Of a DNA stretch of 61,100 nucleotides, positions 1 to 7,329 are shown piece by piece. The notes under the pieces were generated by a model. That model saw nothing but the letters and a program-made list of their open reading frames with translations, searched no databases and had not been told where the DNA came from. The position numbers and the translations under genes were made by a program. The stretch's first letter is position 1. Each line of letters begins with the position of its first letter. Origin of the DNA: an uncultured Clostridia bacterium (GTDB taxonomy: Bacteria; Bacillota; Clostridia; TANB77; CAG-508); the NCBI GenBank assembly GCA_934167495.1, contig CAKPKP010000012.1, forward strand, positions 1 to 61,100, read 5' to 3'.

Positions 1-20
1 CGTCGTTTGACGCTGGCAAT

Positions 21-75
21 GTTATAAGCCCTTCCAGGGCAAGTTCAAACCACGCGTTTTACACGTGGTTATGAT
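21..75 (+). mobile_element. Possible right end of an IS200/IS605-type element (hairpins)
   Basis: Two hairpins lie close together: GCCC/GGGC around 28-40, and a 7-bp stem 48-54/64-70 (AACCACG with CGTGGTT). The segment is more GC-rich than its surroundings. A subterminal hairpin followed by a short AT tail resembles the right end of IS200/IS605 elements, where the tnpB guide RNA also ends. No transposase is visible because the window starts here, so this is inference. The sequence from about 76 to 115 resembles a worn copy of the dispersed repeat described elsewhere in the window. Confidence 0.25.
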
Positions 76-108
76 TAGAAAATTTATTTCATAAATTTTC
101 ACGCGTGT

Positions 109-801
109 TTAACGCTCCTCATTTCTTAAATATTCTTCATATGAAAAACCATAATATTCTTTGAAAGATGATTTTCGATCTTGTAATTTAAACTCTAAAA
201 CACCATTTGAATTATAAAATGGTTTTATGAAAATTGGTAATATATCTAAAGTGACATTATGCCTTTTTTTATAGTTTTGAGTATGACTAGCTTCACCAAA
301 TTTTTCATTCCATCGCATTTTTTCTGTTTTTATTTGTGTTTCAAATCTAAAATCTTGTATGCTACTATTTTGAAATTTTAAATGTAAAGAGCTATAACTA
401 TTTCTTTTAGGATTGGTTATATAATCAGTAAATTCCGTTAAATTATTTTCATTATGTAAGTTATATATGGTTAAAAAGTTGGAAAATTCATAGCAAGTTT
501 TCGATAATATTTTTTCGTCTTTAGAATTGTTTACAGAATTAATAATATATTTATTTGCATATATATCACTAAATGTGTAATTATCTGGCTTAGATGAGCC
601 TTTTTCAAAATAACTAGAAGGATTTTTAATTCTAGCTAAAGTTTCAAAAGAAACATACGGAAAATTTTCAAGTAATGCAGAATATTCTTTAGTTAATAAA
701 TTCAAATATATTGGAATGAATGTTGATAAATATTTAGAATAATTAGAATACATATATTTTCTAAAGTTAATTATATCAAGAGATGTACTATTGGTATCCA
801 T
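109..801 (-). CDS. Divergent RelA/SpoT-like (p)ppGpp synthetase-domain protein
   Basis: This 230-residue protein reads as a stand-alone, diverged RelA/SpoT nucleotidyltransferase. Recognisable family elements in order are RIK with a following SYFEK (57-66), the DI motif with D79, DYITNPK followed by NSYSSLH (126-140), ETQIKT with E154, and GEASHTQNYKK (169-179). D79 and E154 match the metal-binding and catalytic acidic residues of RelA-type synthetases. The usual D-x-x-G-x-R is degraded to DIYANK and NGY is NSY, so activity or nucleotide preference may differ. There is no hydrolase HD, TGS or ACT domain. The start is ATG 801, with GGAGG 5 nt upstream; a TTG at 813 overlaps that Shine-Dalgarno. 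The stop lies in a degenerate repeat copy. The gene is divergent from the next one. It could be a small alarmone synthetase or a toxic relative. Confidence 0.6.
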   Translation of the reverse strand: MDTNSTSLDIINFRKYMYSNYSKYLSTFIPIYLNLLTKEYSALLENFPYVSFETLARIKNPSSYFEKGSSKPDNYTFSDIYANKYIINSVNNSKDEKILSKTCYEFSNFLTIYNLHNENNLTEFTDYITNPKRNSYSSLHLKFQNSSIQDFRFETQIKTEKMRWNEKFGEASHTQNYKKRHNVTLDILPIFIKPFYNSNGVLEFKLQDRKSSFKEYYGFSYEEYLRNEER

Positions 802-945
802 TAAGTCCTCCAAAATTAATATAATATATTTTATTCTATAAAATGAAATATAGAATAAATAATTGTTAAAAGTATAATAAAAAACAAATAAAAAGAATGT
901 AGAAATGTGGAAGAATTAAAATAAAACATAAGTAGACATAAAAAA

Positions 946-974
946 TTGACAAAGAATTAAAACTTTGTTATAAT
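946..974 (+). promoter_or_regulatory. Sigma-A-type promoter for the acidic-tail protein gene
   Basis: TTGACA at 946-951, a 17-nt spacer and TATAAT at 969-974: both hexamers match consensus. It sits 52 nt upstream of the ATG at 1026. Confidence 0.85.
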
Positions 975-1025
975 AGGAATTGTAAAAAATTATTTAATAC
1001 CATATATATGCAAGGAGGTATTTTT

Positions 1026-1433
1026 ATGGTATACGTCAATAATGAGCTTGCAAGAGCTTCTCGGCATCTTACAGTAGGTCTGACTGACAATGAAAGCTAT
1101 GCGCTTTTGACAATCAGAGATGAAGACGGAGAGACACTTGAAAAGATCGATGTGAATCTGGAGTGTCAGTCTTACATGGACGACATGGAAAAGGCAATAG
1201 TAGAATTTCACAGGTACCTTGAGTGGTGGGGAAAAATTGAATTCCCTCACAGAAACATCTCTATCATGGTTGATTCGGAAGTTTATGAAACAACTTTTGA
1301 TCAGGCATTTATGGAGAGTGGGGGAGATGAAGAAGAGGAAGACTTCTATGATGATGAGTATGATTCGGACGACGATTACGATTCCAAAGATGATTACGAT
1401 TCATATGACGATGACTCGGAAGACTCCTGGTAA
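1026..1433 (+). CDS. Hypothetical protein with acidic Asp/Glu/Ser/Tyr tail, foreign-like composition
   Basis: A 135-residue protein of unknown function. The start is ATG 1026, preceded by a near-perfect AAGGAGGT at 1012-1019; an earlier ATG at 1008 lies upstream of that site and is rejected. Residues 1-100 look like a compact soluble domain, with WW near 69-70. Residues 102-135 are almost entirely D, E, S and Y and strongly acidic. Codon use is unlike the neighbours: it uses CTT, CTG, ATC, GAC and one CGG (R13), whereas native genes avoid CGG. It is a self-contained cassette with its own consensus promoter and terminator, which suggests transfer. An acidic tail is seen in DNA mimics and anti-restriction proteins, but nothing here proves that role. 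Confidence 0.75.
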   Translation: MVYVNNELARASRHLTVGLTDNESYALLTIRDEDGETLEKIDVNLECQSYMDDMEKAIVEFHRYLEWWGKIEFPHRNISIMVDSEVYETTFDQAFMESGGDEEEEDFYDDEYDSDDDYDSKDDYDSYDDDSEDSW

Positions 1434-1453
1434 TAATAATATGGTATAATGAC

Positions 1454-1485
1454 AAAATAGCAAGGAAAAATTTCCTTGCTATTTT
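1454..1485 (+). terminator. Rho-independent terminator (15-bp stem)
   Basis: A perfect inverted repeat, 1454-1468 with 1471-1485, has A-rich and T-rich flanks and closes the preceding one-gene cassette. The A-rich left flank could make it bidirectional. Confidence 0.85.
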
Positions 1486-1507
1486 GCATATTTTTATTGT
1501 TAAATAG

Positions 1508-1536
1508 TTGACAAAATAAAAAAAATACAATATAAT
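1508..1536 (+). promoter_or_regulatory. Sigma-A-type promoter for the 110-residue protein gene
   Basis: TTGACA at 1508-1513, a 17-nt spacer and TATAAT at 1531-1536, both consensus, 40 nt upstream of ATG 1576. Confidence 0.85.
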
Positions 1537-1575
1537 ACTATGCTAATCAAATTTTTAGAAAGGGGGAGCATAAAT

Positions 1576-1908
1576 ATGCTTAAAACAATTCCAGAATTCA
1601 TTTGTAATGAGGTGATCATTCCACAGAATCACAAAATGATAAAAGGTATTGTTCGGATAAGTCTTTTTGATAAGGTAACGATCAAAATGGCGATTGGAGA
1701 GGAGAAAGACAGCGAAAAGGTGATTGCTACTATACCATTGATGAGTTTCTTGACTGAAACCACAAATACAATGGATGAGGCATGGGATGCTCTGAAAAAA
1801 TGGGTAAATCAGCATGACGAAGTAAAGAACAAGCCAATTCACTATTCAGACGATCTTATCGAAACTTTCGAGGAAGAATATTGGGGAGCAATTTATCAGA
1901 ATCCTTAA
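1576..1908 (+). CDS. Small hypothetical protein, foreign-like composition
   Basis: A 110-residue soluble protein with no family I recognise. The start is ATG 1576, about 9 nt after AGGGGGAG; the upstream in-frame ATG at 1540 precedes that site and is rejected. It begins MLKTIPEF, has an aromatic acidic C-terminus (EEEYWGAIYQNP), and no membrane segment or signal peptide. Like the gene before it, it has its own consensus promoter and a strong terminator and uses codons uncommon in the neighbours, including one CGG (R27). The two may be cassettes from the same donor, but I see no sequence similarity between the proteins. Confidence 0.7.
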   Translation: MLKTIPEFICNEVIIPQNHKMIKGIVRISLFDKVTIKMAIGEEKDSEKVIATIPLMSFLTETTNTMDEAWDALKKWVNQHDEVKNKPIHYSDDLIETFEEEYWGAIYQNP

Positions 1909-1932
1909 TATTACTTCCAATTCCCTGAGCAA

Positions 1933-1967
1933 AAAGGAGCAAAAATATTTTGCTCCTTTAACTTTTT
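1933..1967 (+). terminator. Rho-independent terminator
   Basis: A 12-bp stem, 1933-1944 with 1948-1959 (AAAGGAGCAAAA and its complement), followed by AACTTTTTTG. It closes the second small cassette. Confidence 0.85.
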
Positions 1968-1970
1968 TGT

Positions 1971-2094
1971 TTAATAAGAAATTTCTCTGAAATTCCTATT
2001 AGACAAATACTTTGTACAGAAATTTGCTATATGCAAATCCGCACACGAACAATTAAACGTGGGCTGAACGCTACAATTTAAAATATAGAAAAAT
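1971..2094 (+). repeat. Dispersed palindromic intergenic repeat, copy R1 (3' part missing)
   Basis: This copy has the family architecture: an AATTTC-TCT-GAAATT stem with AATA/TATT edges; a GTACAGAAATTTGC / GCAAAT module; the conserved segment CACACGAACAATTAAACG; then GTGGGCTGAAC and an AT tail. The closing TCAGCCCAC arm present in complete copies is absent here. It fills much of the 399-bp gap before rpsL; the rest of the gap holds the rpsL promoter and AT-rich filler. Confidence 0.8.
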
Positions 2095-2224
2095 ATCATA
2101 TTAGATAAATGTAAATTTTACATGGATTTGAGAAAAAAATAAAAAAGTATATGAAAATTATTTTGATAATCTGAATTAGATATATAATTCAGAATAAAAA
2201 GTATAGAAAAATATCCCAAAACAA

Positions 2225-2253
2225 TTGACTTTGAATAAAAAAAATGATAAAAT
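2225..2253 (+). promoter_or_regulatory. Promoter of the str (rpsL) operon
   Basis: TTGACT at 2225-2230, a 17-nt spacer and TAAAAT at 2248-2253. It lies 55 nt upstream of the rpsL start. Confidence 0.75.
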
Positions 2254-2257
2254 ATTG

Positions 2258-2279
2258 CACGCTAGAATAAAATAGCGTG
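2258..2279 (+). promoter_or_regulatory. Hairpin in the rpsL 5' leader
   Basis: CACGCTA (2258-2264) pairs with TAGCGTG (2273-2279) at the very start of the predicted transcript, followed by TAATATTTTTATA. It could stabilise the 5' end or act as a weak attenuator; only the stem itself is seen. Confidence 0.4.
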
Positions 2280-2307
2280 TAATATTTTTATAGGAGGTGA
2301 ATATTAA

Positions 2308-2721
2308 GTGCCAACAATTAATCAATTAGTAAGAAAAGGAAGAAAATCAGGAACAACAAAATCTACAGCTCCAGCTCTACAAAAAGGATATAACTCAAAA
2401 TTAAAAAGACAAACAAACCATAGAGCACCACAAAAAAGAGGAGTTTGTACTGTTGTAAAAACTGTAACACCTAAAAAGCCGAACTCAGCATTAAGAAAAG
2501 TTGCCAGAGTAAGACTTTCAAACGGATATGAAGTTACATCTTATATTCCAGGAATTGGACACAACTTACAAGAACACAGTGTTGTTTTAATAAGAGGTGG
2601 AAGAGTAAAAGATTTACCAGGTGTTAGATATCACATCATCAGAGGTACATTAGATACTGCAGGTGTTAAAGATAGAATGCAAGCAAGATCTAAGTACGGA
2701 GCTAAACGTCCTAAAAAATAA
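2308..2721 (+). CDS. rpsL: 30S ribosomal protein S12
   Basis: Ribosomal protein S12, 137 residues, of the decoding centre. It has the GTG start usual in Firmicutes, after AGGAGGTG at 2293-2300. The decoding loop TPKKPNSALRK (54-64) and the second loop GGRVKDLPGVRYH are intact. The insertion near residues 17-38 is the long Gram-positive form, as in Bacillus. Lysines of the streptomycin-resistance positions (K57 and the K of RVKDLP) are wild type. It is the first gene of the str operon, followed after 174 nt by rpsG. Confidence 0.98.
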   Translation: MPTINQLVRKGRKSGTTKSTAPALQKGYNSKLKRQTNHRAPQKRGVCTVVKTVTPKKPNSALRKVARVRLSNGYEVTSYIPGIGHNLQEHSVVLIRGGRVKDLPGVRYHIIRGTLDTAGVKDRMQARSKYGAKRPKK

Positions 2722-2744
2722 AAATTAGGATAACATCAAATTAC

Positions 2745-2805
2745 TAATAGTGCGAAAATTATAATAATCAATTTTAATTGAGTTAATATAGATCGAGCAC
2801 TATTA
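2745..2805 (+). promoter_or_regulatory. Structured rpsL-rpsG intercistronic region (candidate S7 feedback site)
   Basis: The rpsL-rpsG gap is unusually long (174 nt) and folds. TAATAGTGC (2745-2753) pairs with GCACTATTA (2797-2805), enclosing a smaller CAATTTTAATTG hairpin, and a further short repeat lies near 2845-2865. In E. coli the S12-S7 intercistronic RNA is the S7 autoregulation site. Equivalence here rests on position and structure only. Confidence 0.4.
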
Positions 2806-2895
2806 CGGGAAAGCTTGAAATAGTTTTCCAGAGTACCTATTGATATTAGAAAAATTAATATCAAAGTATAAATCAAATATAAGGAGGGAAGAATA

Positions 2896-3366
2896 GTGCC
2901 AAGAAAAGGATATATAGCAAAAAGAGATGTTTTACCAGATCCAATATATAATAGCAAAGTTGTTACAAAATTAATAAACAATATAATGTTAGATGGTAAA
3001 AAAACAGTTGCTCAAAAAATCGTATATGATGCATTCGATATAATAAAAGAAAAAGAACAAAAAGATGCATTAGAAGTTTTTGAAAAAGCACTAGAAAATA
3101 TAATGCCAGTACTAGAAGTAAAGGCAAGAAGAGTAGGTGGAGCAACATACCAAGTTCCATTAGAAATTAGACCAGAAAGAAGACAAACATTAGGAATAAG
3201 ATGGTTAGTAACATATGCTAGAAACAGACATGAAAAAAGTATGTCTGAAAAATTAGCTGGTGAAATAATTGATGCTTTAAACGGAAACGGTGGAGCATTC
3301 AAGAAGAAAGAAGATACACATAGAATGGCTGAAGCTAATAAAGCTTTTGCTCATTACAAATGGTAA
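2896..3366 (+). CDS. rpsG: 30S ribosomal protein S7
   Basis: Ribosomal protein S7, 156 residues, the primary 16S 3'-domain binder. GTG start after AAGGAGGG. The N-terminus MPRKGYIAKR, the LINNIMLDGKKTVA segment and RRVGGATYQVP (beta-hairpin contacting 16S rRNA) are all typical, and length is normal. It is second in the str operon, 30 nt before fusA. Translation may be feedback-controlled through the structured region upstream. Confidence 0.98.
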   Translation: MPRKGYIAKRDVLPDPIYNSKVVTKLINNIMLDGKKTVAQKIVYDAFDIIKEKEQKDALEVFEKALENIMPVLEVKARRVGGATYQVPLEIRPERRQTLGIRWLVTYARNRHEKSMSEKLAGEIIDALNGNGGAFKKKEDTHRMAEANKAFAHYKW

Positions 3367-3396
3367 AATAAAATTATAACAAGGAGGGATAAACAA

Positions 3397-5481
3397 GTGG
3401 CTGGAAGAGCGTACCCATTAGAAAGAACAAGAAATATAGGAATAATGGCACATATAGATGCTGGAAAAACAACAACAACAGAAAGAATTCTTTTCTATAC
3501 AGGTAAAACACATAAAATAGGAGAAGTACACGAAGGTGCTGCTACTATGGACTGGATGGAACAAGAACAAGAGAGAGGTATAACAATTACTTCTGCTGCA
3601 ACAACATGTTTTTGGAACAATAATAGAATAAATATAATTGATACTCCAGGACACGTTGACTTTACAGTTGAAGTTCAAAGATCTCTAAGAGTACTAGATG
3701 GTTCTGTTACAGTATTAGCTGCAAAAGGTGGTGTTCAACCACAAACAGAAACTGTATGGAGACAAGCTGATAAATATAATGTACCAAGAATGGTATATGT
3801 AAATAAAATGGATATAACAGGAGCTAACTTTATGCTTTGCGTTGAACAATTAAAAAACAGATTAAAAGCAAATGCAGTTCCAATCCAATTACCAATTGGT
3901 GCAGAAGATCAATTCAAAGGTATAGTTGATTTAATAAAAATGAAAGCCTTTATTCATAAAGATGATTTAGGAAAAGAAATTGAAGAAACTGAAATACCAG
4001 AAGAATTAAAAGCACAAGCTCAAGAATTCAGAACAGCTATGATAGAAGCTGCTGCTGAACAAGATGAAGAATTAATGATGAAATATTTAGATGGTGAAGA
4101 ATTATCTGAAGAAGAAATCAAAAAAGGTTTAAGAGTTGGTACAATAAATAACAAAATAGTACCAGTAACATGTGGTTCTTCATATAAAAACAAAGGTGTA
4201 CAAGAATTATTAAATGCAATAGTTGATTATATGCCATCACCATTAGATATACCACATATCAAAGGTGAAACATTAGATGGTCAAGAGACAGAAGCTAAAA
4301 CTTCTGATAGTGAACCATTTGCAGCTTTAGCATTTAAAATTGCAACTGACCCATTTGTTGGAAAACTATGTTTCTTTAGAGTTTATTCTGGAACATTAGA
4401 ATCTGGATCAACAGTTCTAAATTCAAGTAAAGATAAAAAAGAAAGAATAGGAAGAATATTACAAATGCACTCAAATCACAGAGAAGATATAGACAAAGTT
4501 TATAGTGGTGATATTGCAGCTGCAGTTGGATTAAAAGATGTTACAACTGGAAATACTTTATGTGATCCAGATCATCCAATAATTCTAGAATCAATGGAAT
4601 TCCCTGAACCAGTTATAGATATAGCTATTGAGCCAAAAGATAAAGCTGCTCAAGAAAAAATGGGAATTGCTTTAGCAAAACTTGCTGAAGAAGATCCAAC
4701 ATTTAAAGCTTATACAAATCAAGAAACTGGTCAAACAATTATTGCTGGTATGGGTGAATTACACCTAGACATAATAGTTGATAGATTAAAAAGAGAATTT
4801 AAAGTTGAATGTAATGTAGGTAAACCACAAGTTGCTTACAAAGAAACAATTAGAAATAAAGTAAAAGTTCAAGGTAAATTTATCCGTCAATCTGGTGGTA
4901 AAGGACAATACGGTGACGTATGGTTTGAAATGGAACCATTAGAACCAGGTAAAGGAATTGAATTTGAAAGTAAAATCGTTGGTGGTGCTGTTCCAAAAGA
5001 ATACATCAAACCAATCGAACAAGGAATGAGAGAAGCAGCAGAAACTGGTATATTAGCTGGTTACCCAGTTATAGATTTCAAAGTTTCATTAGTTGATGGT
5101 TCATATCATGAAGTTGACTCTTCAGAAATGGCATTCAAAATTGCTGCATCTATGGCATTCAAAGAAGGTTGTAAACAAGCTAAATCAGTTATATTAGAAC
5201 CAATCATGAAAGTAGAAATTACTGTTCCAGAAGAATACATGGGAGATGTTATTGGAGACGTTAACTCTCGTCGTGGTAGATTAGAAGGAATGGAAGCAAA
5301 CGATGGAATGCAAGAAATAAGAGCATTTATTCCACTTTCAGAAATGTTTGGATATGCAACTGATTTACGTTCAAAAACACAAGGTAGAGGTAACTACTCT
5401 ATGGAACCATCTCACTATGAAGAAGTTCCAAAATCAGTACTTGATAATATAGTAGCTACAAGAGCTAAAAAAGAAAACTAA
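3397..5481 (+). CDS. fusA: Elongation factor G
   Basis: Translocation GTPase EF-G, 694 residues. GTG start after AAGGAGGG. G1 is AHIDAGKTTTTER (about 18-30), switch II is DTPGHVDF, the NKMD base-recognition motif is present, and domains II-V are complete, with GMGELHLDI and the SGGKGQYGDV segment in domain IV. It is third in the str operon, with normal length and no anomaly. Reading is consistent with a single full-length bacterial EF-G. Confidence 0.98.
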   Translation: MAGRAYPLERTRNIGIMAHIDAGKTTTTERILFYTGKTHKIGEVHEGAATMDWMEQEQERGITITSAATTCFWNNNRINIIDTPGHVDFTVEVQRSLRVLDGSVTVLAAKGGVQPQTETVWRQADKYNVPRMVYVNKMDITGANFMLCVEQLKNRLKANAVPIQLPIGAEDQFKGIVDLIKMKAFIHKDDLGKEIEETEIPEELKAQAQEFRTAMIEAAAEQDEELMMKYLDGEELSEEEIKKGLRVGTINNKIVPVTCGSSYKNKGVQELLNAIVDYMPSPLDIPHIKGETLDGQETEAKTSDSEPFAALAFKIATDPFVGKLCFFRVYSGTLESGSTVLNSSKDKKERIGRILQMHSNHREDIDKVYSGDIAAAVGLKDVTTGNTLCDPDHPIILESMEFPEPVIDIAIEPKDKAAQEKMGIALAKLAEEDPTFKAYTNQETGQTIIAGMGELHLDIIVDRLKREFKVECNVGKPQVAYKETIRNKVKVQGKFIRQSGGKGQYGDVWFEMEPLEPGKGIEFESKIVGGAVPKEYIKPIEQGMREAAETGILAGYPVIDFKVSLVDGSYHEVDSSEMAFKIAASMAFKEGCKQAKSVILEPIMKVEITVPEEYMGDVIGDVNSRRGRLEGMEANDGMQEIRAFIPLSEMFGYATDLRSKTQGRGNYSMEPSHYEEVPKSVLDNIVATRAKKEN

Positions 5482-5509
5482 TATCAAGTTTTATAAAAAA
5501 GAAAATTTT

Positions 5510-5546
5510 ACTTGCATTTTTAGCAAAAATAGTGTAAAATGCAAGT
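5510..5546 (+). promoter_or_regulatory. Candidate tuf promoter embedded in an inverted repeat
   Basis: ACTTGCATTTT (5510-5520) is a perfect inverted repeat with AAAATGCAAGT (5536-5546). The same bases give TTGCAT (5512-5517), a 17-nt spacer and TAAAAT (5535-5540), so the arms carry both promoter hexamers. It may give tuf extra transcription while the hairpin thins readthrough from fusA. No T-run follows, so it is a poor terminator. Confidence 0.5.
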
Positions 5547-5606
5547 GAAATTAAATAAAGACATTAAATTTTAAAAATAAAAACAAATTTTTAAGGAGGA
5601 TTTAAA

Positions 5607-6809
5607 ATGGCAAAAGCTAAATTTGAAAGAACAAAACCACACGTAAACATTGGTACAATTGGTCACGTTGACCATGGTAAAACAACAACAACAGCTGCTA
5701 TTACAAAATATTTATCATTATTAGGAAAAGCTAAATATGAAGCTTATGATCAAATCGATGGAGCTCCAGAAGAAAAAGCAAGAGGAATCACAATTAATAC
5801 AGCTCACGTTGAATATGAAACAGAAAACAGACACTATGCACACGTTGACTGTCCAGGACACGCTGACTATGTAAAAAACATGATTACAGGTGCAGCTCAA
5901 ATGGATGGTGCTATATTAGTAGTTTCTGCTGCTGATGGACCAATGCCTCAAACAAGAGAGCATATATTACTTGCTAGACAAGTTGGTGTTAAATATATCG
6001 TAGTTTATTTAAATAAATGTGATATGGTTGACGATCCAGAATTATTAGACTTAGTTGAAATGGAAGTTAGAGAATTATTATCTAGCTACGATTTCCCAGG
6101 AGATGAGATTCCAATCGTAAAAGGATCTTCATTAAAAGTATTAGAAAGTACTTCAACAGATCCAAATGCTCCAGAATATGCTTGTATGAAAGAATTAATG
6201 GATGCTGTAGATTCTTATATCCCAACTCCAGACAGACCAACAGACCAACCATTCTTAATGCCAGTTGAAGACGTATTCACTATTACAGGTAGAGGAACAG
6301 TTGCAACAGGTAGAGTAGAAAGAGGAGTTGTTAAAGTTTCTGATGAAGTTGAAATCGTTGGATTAAAAGCTGAAAAACCAAAAACAGTTGTTACTGGTGT
6401 TGAAATGTTCAGAAAATTATTAGACCAAGCAGAAGCTGGTGATAATATAGGTGTTCTTTTAAGAGGTATTGATAGAAAAGACATCGAAAGAGGTCAAGTT
6501 TTAGCAAAACCAGGAACAATACATCCACATACAAAATATAAAGCTGAAGTTTATATTTTAACAAAAGAAGAAGGTGGAAGACATACACCATTCTTCAATG
6601 GATATAGACCACAATTCTATTTCAGAACAACAGACGTTACAGGTGTTATCGAATTACCTGCTGGAACAGAAATGGTTATGCCAGGTGATAACGTAACAAT
6701 GTCTATCGAATTAATCACACCAATAGCTATCGAAAAAGGATTAAGATTTGCTATTCGTGAAGGTGGTAGAACAGTTGGTTCTGGTATAGTTTCTGATATA
6801 GCTGAATAA
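5607..6809 (+). CDS. tuf: Elongation factor Tu
   Basis: EF-Tu, 400 residues, delivers aminoacyl-tRNA to the ribosome. ATG start after AAGGAGGA. It has P-loop GHVDHGKT (19-26), DCPGHADYV, base-recognition NKCDM (a Cys where many EF-Tu have Val), and complete domains 2 and 3 ending VSDIAE. It is last in the str cluster, followed 21 nt later by a strong terminator. Only one tuf copy is visible in the window. Confidence 0.98.
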   Translation: MAKAKFERTKPHVNIGTIGHVDHGKTTTTAAITKYLSLLGKAKYEAYDQIDGAPEEKARGITINTAHVEYETENRHYAHVDCPGHADYVKNMITGAAQMDGAILVVSAADGPMPQTREHILLARQVGVKYIVVYLNKCDMVDDPELLDLVEMEVRELLSSYDFPGDEIPIVKGSSLKVLESTSTDPNAPEYACMKELMDAVDSYIPTPDRPTDQPFLMPVEDVFTITGRGTVATGRVERGVVKVSDEVEIVGLKAEKPKTVVTGVEMFRKLLDQAEAGDNIGVLLRGIDRKDIERGQVLAKPGTIHPHTKYKAEVYILTKEEGGRHTPFFNGYRPQFYFRTTDVTGVIELPAGTEMVMPGDNVTMSIELITPIAIEKGLRFAIREGGRTVGSGIVSDIAE

Positions 6810-6830
6810 TATATATAAGAAATATATAAA

Positions 6831-6866
6831 AAAAGTTTCATAATTTATTATGAAACTTTTTTTTAT
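6831..6866 (+). terminator. Rho-independent terminator of the str operon
   Basis: A 13-bp perfect stem, 6831-6843 with 6848-6860, has a 4-nt loop and is followed by TTTTTATA. Confidence 0.9.
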
Positions 6867-7008
6867 ATTATAGGAAAGTTCTCTGAACTTCCTATAATAT
6901 AAATATATTGCACAGAAATTTACTTTGCAAATTTCGCGCACGAACAAAGACGCGGACTTCAAAATGTTTTAATAAGTGCAAAAGTTATTAATGTCCGCTT
7001 TTGTTATT
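6865..7008 (+). repeat. Dispersed palindromic repeat, copy R2 with variant tail
   Basis: The head is typical: GGAAAGTTC-TCT-GAACTTCC stem, GCACAGAAATTT / GCAAATTTCG, then CGCACGAACAA. The usual GTGGGCTGA/TCAGCCCAC tail is replaced by GCGGAC (6952-6957) pairing with GTCCGC (6993-6998). The substitution keeps the stem while changing sequence, so it is a chimeric member. Confidence 0.8.
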
Positions 7009-7195
7009 TAATAGGAAACTCCTCTGGATTTCCTATTAAATAAATACTTTGTACAGAAATTTGCTATATGCAAAATTCGAGTGCGAACAATTAAATGTGG
7101 GCTGAATGTTACAATTTAAAATGTAGAAAAATTTAATCAGCCCACTATAGCTAAACTCTACAATTTATAATATAGAAAAATTTAATTAGTTCACT
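7008..7195 (+). repeat. Dispersed palindromic repeat, copy R3 with duplicated tail
   Basis: A full copy ends in GTGGGCTGA (7097-7105) paired with TCAGCCCAC (7137-7145). A second, worn tail unit follows (about 7151-7194: GCTAAACTCTACAATTT to TTAGTTCAC). R2 and R3 occupy most of the 520-bp tuf-plsX gap; the remainder is the terminator and the plsX promoter. Confidence 0.8.
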
Positions 7196-7252
7196 TAAGA
7201 ACTTAGTTATCAAATGTGCATAAAATAATTTAAACTAATTGGTCAAAAAGTA

Positions 7253-7281
7253 TTGATTTTTTGTAAGAAAGTAAATACAAT
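7253..7281 (+). promoter_or_regulatory. Promoter of plsX
   Basis: TTGATT at 7253-7258, a 17-nt spacer and TACAAT at 7276-7281, 49 nt before the start codon. Confidence 0.65.
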
Positions 7282-7329
7282 AGTATCATTAAAAACAAAA
7301 AAGCATAAATGCAATAAGGAGGAATTAAC

